From Flavobacteriales bacterium UBA4011 (GTDB lineage: Bacteria > Bacteroidota > Bacteroidia > Flavobacteriales_D > Crocinitomicaceae), in contig DGBF01000211.1 in assembly GCA_002384725.1 (NCBI GenBank), forward strand, positions 1 through 5,323: a DNA stretch of 5,323 nucleotides, given 5' to 3'. The notes beneath the pieces are model-generated. The model did not search any database and had not been told where the DNA came from. It saw only the letters and a program-made list of their open reading frames with translations. Position 1 is the first letter of the stretch, and each line of letters begins with the position of its first letter. This document shows positions 1-5,303 of the stretch, piece after piece. A program made the position numbers and the translations under genes.

Positions 1-115
1 CGCCGAATTGGATGCGAAGGGCATTCCGCATACAGGACGTTTCTCTTATTTCGGCTACAATCCACCTTTTGATATTCTCTTTAGAAAAAATGAGGTTGTT
101 GTAGAGTTGGATTAA
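1..115 (+). CDS. SOUL-type heme-binding family protein, C-terminal fragment
   Basis: This is the 3' end of a gene that begins outside the window. The frame starts at base 2, gives 37 residues and ends with TAA at 113-115. The visible tail contains L-D-A-K-G-I near its start and then FGYNPPFDILFRKNEVVVEL. That matches how SOUL/HBP heme-binding proteins end: a helix with L..KG, then a strand with YNPP, a hydrophobic stretch and R(R/K)NEV. Members of the family bind heme or tetrapyrroles; in bacteria their physiological role is mostly unassigned, and some are exported. The N-terminal part, including any signal peptide, cannot be seen. The gene converges on the CDGSH protein gene with no base between the two stop codons. 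The family call rests on about 25 residues and is recognised from memory, so it is moderately sure. Confidence 0.6.
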   Translation, partial: AELDAKGIPHTGRFSYFGYNPPFDILFRKNEVVVELD

Positions 116-358
116 TCACAATGTCTTATGCGATCCATCGCAAAAAGGCGCATTTCTCGATTGTTTGCATGTACACATGGCGGCTTTTCGGTTTTCTTCT
201 GGTTTGAGCATGCTAGGAGCGAAACTTGACCCTTTGTGAGAGCCGTCGTACCACGGCTGATTGGCAGACATTCCACATGTGCACCAGGCATAGGTTTTAC
301 CTTTTTCTAGATTTTGCATAATGGGCGCTTTACCGGCAACTTTTCCTTGTTCTGACAT
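116..358 (-). CDS. CDGSH iron-sulfur domain protein with two cluster motifs, first one altered
   Basis: Small 80-aa protein of the CDGSH (mitoNEET-like) class, whose members bind [2Fe-2S] clusters through three Cys and one His and act in redox or cluster handling. No signal peptide is seen, so it is probably cytoplasmic. Two motifs are present, the usual layout for bacterial tandem CDGSH proteins. The second is complete: C62, C64, C73 and H77 in CTCKQSRNAPFCDGSH. The first keeps C26, C28 and H41 in CTCGMSANQPWYDGSH but has Y37 (codon TAC) where Cys is expected. The N-terminal GKAPI and the K-G-K-T-Y-A-W leading into the first motif are typical of the family. The start ATG at 356-358 has an A-rich leader and no Shine-Dalgarno sequence, normal for Bacteroidota. 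The gene lies 30 bp after the broken FG-GAP gene on the same strand, so the two may share a transcript. Family sure; state of the first cluster site open. Confidence 0.93.
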   Translation of the reverse strand: MSEQGKVAGKAPIMQNLEKGKTYAWCTCGMSANQPWYDGSHKGSSFAPSMLKPEENRKAAMCTCKQSRNAPFCDGSHKTL

Positions 359-372
359 ATTTTTTTAATTAC

Positions 373-459
373 TTAATTCTTAACGATTTTATGTGTTTGC
401 AACCCATTTTCCGTTTGGATTTTCGCAATGTAGGTTCCATTTTCCAAATGCGAAATTCC
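373..459 (-). other. Orphan C-terminal end of a T9SS type A sorting domain, shifted frame
   Basis: Overlapping the end of the FG-GAP remnant in another frame, 28 codons run from GGA (457-459) to a TAA stop at 373-375. The frame is closed upstream by TAG at 460-462. The translation contains ISHLENGTYIAKIQTENG and ends in THKIVKN. This is the hallmark of the T9SS type A C-terminal domain: L..G.Y...I....G....K.V. at the very C terminus. Complete domains are about 70 to 80 residues, so only the last third remains. The domain directs proteins across the outer membrane through the Por secretion system. Here it cannot be translated in frame with the signal peptide, so it is a fossil. Its stop lies 14 bp before the CDGSH start codon. 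Confidence 0.8.
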
Positions 460-706
460 CTAGACCATCGTTGGTGTATATCGTAGTTTTAATGCCTTGA
501 CTTGGGCCGCTGCCGGTTGCGATAAAATCTAAATCACCATCTCCATCGATATCGCCAAAGGCAAGACCGCCAGCATCCGCTTGCTGGAATTGAGAAACGG
601 CAGGAGCAGGGCCAAAAGAAATTTGTTGCGCATTGCTCATGCCGATGCACAGAAGTGCGGAAAATAGAAGATATATTTTTTTATGGGTTGATACCTTGGA
701 AGTCAT
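389..706 (-). pseudogene. Remnant of secreted FG-GAP/VCBS repeat protein (T9SS substrate), internally deleted
   Basis: The 105-aa reading frame starts with a clear signal peptide: basic MTSKVSTHKK, hydrophobic IYLLFSALLCIGM, likely cut after SNA (residue 26). One FG-GAP/VCBS repeat follows, with the calcium-loop motif DIDGDGDLD at residues 52-60 and the repeat end IYTNDGLGNF at 76-85. Such repeats form beta-propeller blades and normally occur in series of about seven in proteins of several hundred residues, so a single one is not a working propeller. From about residue 86 the sequence (AFGKWNLHCENPNGKWVANT) loses all resemblance. The same DNA in another frame encodes the end of a T9SS sorting domain (373-459). 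The simplest reading is a once long, secreted, T9SS-exported protein that lost its middle and fell out of frame. A real deletion or an assembly collapse across repeats could both explain it. A functional small protein is unlikely but not excluded. Confidence 0.75.
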
Positions 707-795
707 ACGTTTGGAGAATAATGGTTATCTGAGAACATCCATAATTGCATTTTAATTCATTCACAGACTGCGAGTATACCAAATTATTTTGACAT

Positions 796-839
796 AAAAA
801 ATCCTCTACATGCTTCAAACCTATCCGCGTTCCAAGCAT
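796..839 (-). terminator. Weak candidate terminator after menD
   Basis: Read on the minus strand, ATGCTT (839-834, overlapping the menD stop codon) can pair with AAGCAT (815-810) across an 18-base loop. A run of six T (801-796) follows eight bases later. The stem is only 6 bp, the loop is long and the T run is displaced, so this is poor by intrinsic-terminator standards. It is listed because it is the only candidate for ending the men operon in the 132-bp gap before the FG-GAP remnant. Confidence 0.2.
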
Positions 840-2554
840 CATTTTAAAGCTGTAAAATAACTATGCAATACCTCAGGATTCAGCTCTGTGTCGGTAAAAA
901 TCTCCATCAATTTCGGTCGGCCATCCGCTTCATGCTGATAGAATGCTTCCATGTGTCCATGGAGTTCTTCTGTGTTTCGAGCTGAGAAATACTCCATTTC
1001 AAAAGCTTTGCAAATGTGCTCGGCAGAATGCTGGTGTTCGGCTACGAAGTATTTTTTGTATTGCTGGGTAGAATTGGGACCCGGGATAATTTTAAAAATC
1101 CCGCCGCCTTCGTTGTTAATCAAGAAAATGCGAAGATTGGGCGTTAAGAATTTGTTCCAGAGGGCATTGCTGTCGTAGAAAAAGCTGATATCGCCTGTGA
1201 CATGCACGTGCCATGAGTCTTTGTCTGCGAAAGCGGCGCCAGTTGCTGTGCTCATGCTTCCATCGATTCCGCTCGTTCCTCTGTTGGATTGATAGGTAAT
1301 TGAAGCTATGGGGTCGAACAACTGAGCGTAGCGCACAACGCTCGAATTTCCGAGGTGAACGACACTCATTTCAGGCAAGTAATCGTTTAGAATAGAAAAG
1401 ACTTTTAAATCGGAGAAAGGTGCACTTTTACAAAATTCAGTCGTTTTTTCTTGGCGAATAAAGTCGATGCTTTTCCATTTGGAAGCATATAATTCCACTG
1501 TGTTCCGGGGCGCTTCGTTCAATTTTCGGATAAAGTTGGTTGGCGCACATTCCACCGATTCTGAAAGGTGACGGAAAGTGTCCATTTCTGGAAACGCATA
1601 GCCAACTCGCCAGTGGTGTTGAATGTTCCAATCGCGGAACAGGTTCTTGATTTTTTTTGAAACAATTGCACCGCCCAAAGTGACGAGTATTTCAGGAATA
1701 AAATCAGAATTATTTCGGTCCAAATGTTCGATGGTTCTGTCTATGCAATGCACGAACTTTAAATCATACAAATTGGAGGTGTTTTCCACCATAATGAGCA
1801 CCGTCGGATCTTCGGACATGGTTTTCAATTGGTCTAATAAAGCTCTTTTTTTAGGCATTTGACCGCATAGCACAATCTTCTTTTTGGCCGCTGACCATTG
1901 ATTTTGAAAAAGTGCCCAATCTATAGTAGTCGAATTCTCTATATTGGATTTGGTCTGGTCAGCATAACTGAGGCATTTAGCTTGTGCTGCATGAAAATCA
2001 GACACTTCGACTGTGTTGTATAAAGGCTCCTCCAAAGCAAAATTGATATGAACGGGCCCAGACCATTCACCTTTTGCTTTATTGATAATATCGAGCGTTT
2101 CCATGCAGAGAAACTGATAGTAATGTTCAGTCTCGTATTTGTCCTCAAGTTGAATGAAACTGTGCATATGTGTTCCGAACACATTGTCTTGCATAATCGT
2201 TTGCCCATCACCATGATTGATCCATTCTTGTGGACGATCGGCACTGATGACGATTAGAGGAATATTTTGGTAATAAGCTTCAGCAACCGCTGGAAAATAA
2301 TTTAGGACAGCTGAACCGGAAGTACATAAAACAGCAACGGGTTCTTGCAATTGAAGTGCGATTCCAAGGGCGAAAAATCCAGCACTGCGCTCGTCGTGCA
2401 CCAAAGTCGTTTTTACTTCAGGATGTTCGTCAAAAGAAATGGTCAAAGAGGCGTTTCGTGAACCTGGGGAAATGACTATATGTTTCAAGCCAGCTGCAAC
2501 ACAGGTTTCAACAAATAAATGGACGTTCTTTTTTGCACTCGTCAAATAACTCAT
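839..2554 (-). CDS. menD: 2-succinyl-5-enolpyruvyl-6-hydroxy-3-cyclohexene-1-carboxylate synthase
   Basis: Cytoplasmic, thiamine-diphosphate-dependent enzyme that joins 2-oxoglutarate (with loss of CO2) to isochorismate, giving SEPHCHC, the first committed step to menaquinone. At 571 aa it is full length for the family. The N-terminal pyrimidine-binding domain has SPGSRNASL (29-37), VHDERSAGFFALG (52-64) with E55 as the cofactor-activating Glu, CTSGSAVLNYFPAV (77-90) and SADRP (104-108). S32, R33, E55, R107 and Q118 fall at the positions of the E. coli active-site residues as I recall them. The C-terminal domain has NRGTSGIDGSMSTATG (424-439) and the ThDP/Mg motif GDISFFYD (454-461) to NNEGGGIF (480-487). 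The ATG at 2552-2554 overlaps the isochorismate synthase stop as ATGA and has no Shine-Dalgarno sequence, so translation is probably coupled. It is the last gene of the operon. Assignment is secure. Confidence 0.97.
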   Translation of the reverse strand: MSYLTSAKKNVHLFVETCVAAGLKHIVISPGSRNASLTISFDEHPEVKTTLVHDERSAGFFALGIALQLQEPVAVLCTSGSAVLNYFPAVAEAYYQNIPLIVISADRPQEWINHGDGQTIMQDNVFGTHMHSFIQLEDKYETEHYYQFLCMETLDIINKAKGEWSGPVHINFALEEPLYNTVEVSDFHAAQAKCLSYADQTKSNIENSTTIDWALFQNQWSAAKKKIVLCGQMPKKRALLDQLKTMSEDPTVLIMVENTSNLYDLKFVHCIDRTIEHLDRNNSDFIPEILVTLGGAIVSKKIKNLFRDWNIQHHWRVGYAFPEMDTFRHLSESVECAPTNFIRKLNEAPRNTVELYASKWKSIDFIRQEKTTEFCKSAPFSDLKVFSILNDYLPEMSVVHLGNSSVVRYAQLFDPIASITYQSNRGTSGIDGSMSTATGAAFADKDSWHVHVTGDISFFYDSNALWNKFLTPNLRIFLINNEGGGIFKIIPGPNSTQQYKKYFVAEHQHSAEHICKAFEMEYFSARNTEELHGHMEAFYQHEADGRPKLMEIFTDTELNPEVLHSYFTALK

Positions 2555-3519
2555 CGAGGATCAATTTTTTCTAAGATGTCCAATAAAGTCCGGGCTTTGT
2601 TTTCCGTTTCTTCCCATTCATCTTCAGGAATAGAGGAAGATGTATATCCACCCCCAATGTACAAATAGGCCTTTCCCGGTAAAATTTGACAGCAACGCAA
2701 ATTGACGTACAAATAACTGTTTTTCTCGTCTGTAGCACCGATGAAGCCGGTGTATAAATCACGGTAAAACGGTTCGATGGTCGCTACTAAATCTTGTGCT
2801 ATTTTCGTTGGAACACCAGCTACTGCAGGTGTCGGGTGGAGTTCTAATGCAATGTCTATCGCCGATTTATCTGGACTGTAGAACGAAAAATCGGTGCGCA
2901 AATGTTTGACAGGTCCAGCATCAATATCGAAGGGCCCATGTTGTTCAATTTCTTGTAAATCTTGGGTCAACAATCTGTTTTGGATAAACTCCGTCACGAT
3001 GTATTGTTCTTCCATTTCTTTGTCGTCCCATGCTTCGCCGGCGTGAACTTTTTTGGTTCCAGCAAGCGACATAGTATATCCCTGGTGTCCATGCATCGAT
3101 AGTAAAACTTCAGGTGTTGCACCTATCCATGTTCCGAATAATTCGCTAGAAACGAGATAGACGAAAGCTTTTGGGTAACGTTCGCACAATTCATCAAACA
3201 TCTCACGACATTTTGTTTCGTCGAAGTAAACGCTTTTCACTCGTCCGTACACCGCTTTTTGCAATCCGTGCAAATCGAAATTGTGGATGAGAGATTCGCC
3301 CCCCATCAAATATTCTTTTTTACTTACCGCATACGGAGCTCGATCCGAATAAAAATATGCAGCTTTTTCGCCCGTTTCATGAAAATAATAGAGCGCACTT
3401 TTGTTGCTGTTGGCAATGCAGAAATTACTCGTCGAATCAGGAACGCTTGTGCGTCGAAATTCGCCCGTTTGATCAACGACTTCTTTCTCAGGTATTCGAT
3501 ATATTAGGATATCTGCCAT
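2551..3519 (-). CDS. menF: Isochorismate synthase (chorismate-binding enzyme, MenF type)
   Basis: Mg-dependent enzyme converting chorismate to isochorismate, which MenD, encoded next, uses. Visible motifs of the chorismate-binding fold: QKAVYGR (87-93), which I align with the family KVVLSR motif, making K88 the likely general base; IGATPEVLL (132-140); SLAGTKK (151-157); EEQYIVTEF (170-178); a helix-strand stretch with GPVKHLRTDFSF (202-213); LHPTPAVAGVP (227-237); YTGFIGA (256-262); and the Mg-binding end GGGYTSSSIPEDEWEET (289-305) with E301, E303 and E304. At 322 aa it is shorter than E. coli MenF or EntC; the missing part is N-terminal, and the catalytic domain is complete. The ATG at 3517-3519 lies 2 bp after the thioesterase stop. 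Related enzymes make anthranilate, aminodeoxychorismate, salicylate or the enterobactin precursor, but the menD neighbour points to the menaquinone route. Family certain, specific role strongly supported by context. Confidence 0.93.
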   Translation of the reverse strand: MADILIYRIPEKEVVDQTGEFRRTSVPDSTSNFCIANSNKSALYYFHETGEKAAYFYSDRAPYAVSKKEYLMGGESLIHNFDLHGLQKAVYGRVKSVYFDETKCREMFDELCERYPKAFVYLVSSELFGTWIGATPEVLLSMHGHQGYTMSLAGTKKVHAGEAWDDKEMEEQYIVTEFIQNRLLTQDLQEIEQHGPFDIDAGPVKHLRTDFSFYSPDKSAIDIALELHPTPAVAGVPTKIAQDLVATIEPFYRDLYTGFIGATDEKNSYLYVNLRCCQILPGKAYLYIGGGYTSSSIPEDEWEETENKARTLLDILEKIDPR

Positions 3520-3521
3520 TT

Positions 3522-3941
3522 CTATTTTGGAACGATCATTACGGTTAAGCGTCCGGTGCAGACCAGTTTTTCGGTCTCATTGTCGAACAAATCCACTTGC
3601 CACACATGCGTTCGCCTGCCGCCGTGTACTAATTTTCCAATCGCTTTGACCAATCCATTTTTCATTCCACTAATGTGATTTGCATTTATTTCCAAGCCAA
3701 CTGGCACTTCTTTTTCGAGATCAATCAATAAAGTCGAACCCATCGATGCGATACTTTCAATGAGAGCTGCGCTTGCTCCACCATGTAACAATCCTAAAGG
3801 TTGATGTGTTCGTTTGTCTACCGGCATTGTCGCTACCACATAGTCGTCGCCTAGCTCCACGCAACGGATTCCTAAGGTTTCCATCATGGTGTTTTTGAAT
3901 AGTGCTTCGATATATTCGAGGGGAACTTGGCGTAATTTCAT
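3522..3941 (-). CDS. menI: Hotdog-fold PaaI/YdiI-type thioesterase, probable DHNA-CoA thioesterase
   Basis: A 139-aa single-domain hotdog thioesterase, the normal length for this family. The core motif HQPLGLLHGGASAALIES (46-63) carries Q47, H53, G54, G55 and the catalytic acid E62, in the same arrangement as E. coli YdiI (MenI), where the Glu is residue 63. Further matches are VGLEINANHISG (81-92) and the end VCTGRLTVMIV (127-137). MenI releases 1,4-dihydroxy-2-naphthoate from its CoA ester before prenylation. Lying first in an operon with isochorismate synthase and menD, it probably does this here, although PaaI-like phenylacetyl-CoA thioesterases look similar and the substrate cannot be read from sequence alone. 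The start ATG at 3939-3941 has no Shine-Dalgarno sequence. A TAATTTTA box ends four bases before it. Fold certain, menaquinone role likely. Confidence 0.85.
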   Translation of the reverse strand: MKLRQVPLEYIEALFKNTMMETLGIRCVELGDDYVVATMPVDKRTHQPLGLLHGGASAALIESIASMGSTLLIDLEKEVPVGLEINANHISGMKNGLVKAIGKLVHGGRRTHVWQVDLFDNETEKLVCTGRLTVMIVPK

Positions 3942-3945
3942 TTTG

Positions 3946-3953
3946 TAAAATTA
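3946..3953 (-). promoter_or_regulatory. Candidate -7 box of the men operon
   Basis: On the minus strand TAATTTTA lies four bases before the thioesterase ATG and resembles the Bacteroidota -7 consensus TAnnTTTG, with the last base differing. No clear TTG -33 element is visible at the right distance, where the GGGCT inverted repeat sits instead. If used, the transcript would begin at or very near the start codon. Weak evidence from one box only. Confidence 0.3.
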
Positions 3954-3966
3954 AGGAATAATTGTC

Positions 3967-3987
3967 GGGCTTCGACAGGCTCAGCCC
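3967..3987. repeat. Short inverted repeat GGGCT...AGCCC, probable dispersed intergenic repeat
   Basis: GGGCT (3967-3971) and AGCCC (3983-3987) can pair around an 11-base loop. The core CTTCGACAGGCTCAGCC is a sequence I recall as recurring between genes in many Bacteroidota genomes; this is from memory and not checked. It lies 25 to 45 bp upstream of the thioesterase start, over the place where a -33 promoter element would be expected. There is no T run, so it is not an obvious terminator. Confidence 0.5.
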
Positions 3988-4018
3988 ATGGATTTATCGG
4001 TTTGAAACTTAAATCATA

Positions 4019-4054
4019 GGATTTCACCTCCCTCAGTCCCTCCTCAAGGAGGGA
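4019..4054 (-). repeat. Hairpin repeat, copy 1
   Basis: A perfect 8-bp inverted repeat TCCCTCCT (4037-4044) / AGGAGGGA (4047-4054) with CA between; in practice a 7-bp stem with a 4-base loop. Read on the minus strand the hairpin is followed by CTGAGGGAGGTGAAATCC. Aligned to the copy after murB, 27 of 32 bases agree (4019-4050 here, 5269-5300 there). It is a small REP-like element in intergenic DNA. No gene or transposase goes with it. Confidence 0.7.
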
Positions 4055-4098
4055 AGCTTAAAGTACAGTGAAAATTAAAATTGAAGTACAAGTTGGTT

Positions 4099-4127
4099 TC
4101 CCGCCCTGAGGCGGGACGGAAGGTGAG
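4099..4127 (+). repeat. Hairpin repeat, copy 2
   Basis: A perfect 7-bp stem TCCCGCC (4099-4105) / GGCGGGA (4110-4116) with loop CTGA. It matches copy 1 read on the opposite strand at 16 of 19 bases. Two of the three differences are the two sides of one base pair (G-C here, T-A in copy 1), so the stem is kept. The downstream GGTGA also recurs. It faces copy 1 as an inverted partner 45 bp away. Confidence 0.65.
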
Positions 4128-4211
4128 TTGCTATAAGCTCAATTGTATAAATTCACTAAAATCCCATTTTATCAACTAACCACTTTTAAAATCCTTTCCT
4201 AAAGAAATAAA

Positions 4212-4238
4212 TTTGAGATAGAATCCTACCTATCTTTA
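4212..4238 (+). promoter_or_regulatory. Candidate murB promoter
   Basis: TATCTTTA (4231-4238) resembles the Bacteroidota -7 box TAnnTTTG and ends five bases before the murB ATG. TTTG at 4212-4215 could serve as the -33 element, but the 15-base spacer is shorter than the usual 17 to 23. The arrangement TAnnTTTACCCAC-ATG would give a leaderless or nearly leaderless transcript, in keeping with the lack of a Shine-Dalgarno sequence. Confidence 0.4.
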
Positions 4239-4243
4239 CCCAC

Positions 4244-5263
4244 ATGTTTCAAACCCATTTTAATCTACAACCATACAACACTTTCGGCATCAGCATGAAA
4301 TGCGATTATTTCGGGAGATTCTCGTCCGTTGATGAATTAAAATCTCAGCTGGCAGAAGTGAAGAGATTAAATTTGCCTTTGCTCGTTTTGGGTGGTGGAA
4401 GTAATTTGTTGTTGACCCAAGATTTTAAAGGAATTGTTTTAAGAAATGAGATAAAAGGAATTGAAGTCATTTCAGAAACCAATATAGACGCAATTGTTCG
4501 CTCGGGTGCGGGAGAGGTGTGGCACGAATTCGTTTTGAATTGTTTGAATAAAAATCTGGCGGGAATTGAAAATCTAAGCTTGATTCCAGGTAGTGTAGGG
4601 GCTAGTCCTATGCAGAATATTGGTGCTTATGGCATTGAAATTAAAGACACTTTTCATCAATTAGAAGCTTTGCATATTGCTTCAGGAGAAGTGCATACTT
4701 TTAATACCGAACAATGCGCTTTTGGCTATAGAGAAAGTGTTTTCAAAAGAGCATTAAAAGATCAATATATCATCACTAACGTTGAATTTCGACTGAACAA
4801 AGAAGCAAATGTCAATACTTCATATGGTGCCATTAACGATGAATTGAACAGTAAAGGTATTAATAATCCGACTATCAGAGACGTCAGTAATGCTGTTATC
4901 GCCATTCGAGAAAGTAAGTTGCCGAATCCTAAAGAAATTGGCAATGCAGGGTCGTTTTTTAAGAATCCGGTTATTGAGAAAGCACAGGCTGAAAAACTGT
5001 TAGCTGCTTATCCAGATATGCCACAATACCCAGATCGACTTAATCCAAGTTTAACCAAATTGGCCGCCGGTTGGCTCATCGAAAAAGCCGGTTTCAAAGG
5101 CATGCGAATTAAAAATTATGGAGTTCATTCAAAACAAGCTTTGGTTTTAGTCAATTACGGTGGTTCGAAAGGTCAGGACATTTACGATTTATCCACCAAA
5201 ATTTTGGATACGGTAAAGGAGATGTTTGGGGTTCAGTTGGAAAGGGAAGTTAATATTCTTTAA
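4244..5263 (+). CDS. murB: UDP-N-acetylenolpyruvoylglucosamine reductase
   Basis: Cytoplasmic FAD enzyme that uses NADPH to reduce UDP-GlcNAc-enolpyruvate to UDP-MurNAc, the second committed step of peptidoglycan synthesis. The 339 aa match the E. coli-type (type I) enzyme in length. Visible motifs: YNTFGI (11-16) at the start; FAD-binding VLGGGSNLLLT (48-58); RSGAGEVWHEF (86-96); LIPGSVGASPMQNIGAYG (113-130); the type I GYRESVFK (161-168) with R163; IRESKLPNP (221-229); GNAGSFFKNP (233-242) with S237 as the flavin proton donor; LAAGWLIEKAGFKG (273-286); GVHSKQALVLVN (293-304); and the C-terminal LEREV (332-336) with a Glu, probably E335, for the last catalytic position. The ATG at 4244 is right because YNTFGI then lies about ten residues in, as in homologues. 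It is transcribed alone in this window, away from the men operon. Assignment is secure. Confidence 0.97.
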   Translation: MFQTHFNLQPYNTFGISMKCDYFGRFSSVDELKSQLAEVKRLNLPLLVLGGGSNLLLTQDFKGIVLRNEIKGIEVISETNIDAIVRSGAGEVWHEFVLNCLNKNLAGIENLSLIPGSVGASPMQNIGAYGIEIKDTFHQLEALHIASGEVHTFNTEQCAFGYRESVFKRALKDQYIITNVEFRLNKEANVNTSYGAINDELNSKGINNPTIRDVSNAVIAIRESKLPNPKEIGNAGSFFKNPVIEKAQAEKLLAAYPDMPQYPDRLNPSLTKLAAGWLIEKAGFKGMRIKNYGVHSKQALVLVNYGGSKGQDIYDLSTKILDTVKEMFGVQLEREVNIL

Positions 5264-5264
5264 C

Positions 5265-5303
5265 CTCCTCCTTCAGGAGGGATTAAGGGAAGCGAAATCC
5301 CTT
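5265..5303 (+). repeat. Hairpin repeat, copy 3, with second stem-loop after murB
   Basis: Directly after the murB stop, CCTCCT (5267-5272) pairs with AGGAGG (5275-5280), and then AAGGGA (5285-5290) pairs with TCCCTT (5298-5303) around a 7-base loop. It agrees with copy 1 at 27 of 32 bases, in opposite orientation. The tandem stems could slow or end murB transcription, but no strong T run follows, so a terminator role is a guess. In this copy the base pair that varies between copies 1 and 2 is T-A, as in copy 1. Confidence 0.65.

Larger units (their letters stand above)
3942..4243. other. Divergent intergenic region between menI and murB, no gene
   Basis: These 302 bp separate the two divergently transcribed operons. 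I see no coding frame worth reporting. The region holds a GGGCT/AGCCC inverted repeat next to menI, two related hairpin repeats in opposite orientation in the middle, and an AT-rich stretch (about 4131-4243) leading to murB. Candidate promoter boxes sit directly before both start codons. Confidence 0.8.

Noticed and set aside
789..794. TTGACA, a sigma70-like -35 box on the plus strand
   Set aside because: No matching -10 box at the right distance and no plus-strand gene downstream; Bacteroidota promoters do not use this consensus.
951..1178. Plus-strand open frame opposite menD, and similar ones at 1623-1862 and 2048-2257
   Set aside because: They lie antisense within a confidently assigned menD, show no domain or sensible protein composition, and have no upstream signal.
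3259..3548. Overlapping plus-strand frames opposite the isochorismate synthase gene
   Set aside because: They are antisense shadows of a real gene with no recognisable motifs.
4762..4944. Minus-strand 60-aa hydrophobic frame inside murB
   Set aside because: The hydrophobic look comes from antisense reading of murB codons; there is no start signal or context for a membrane peptide.
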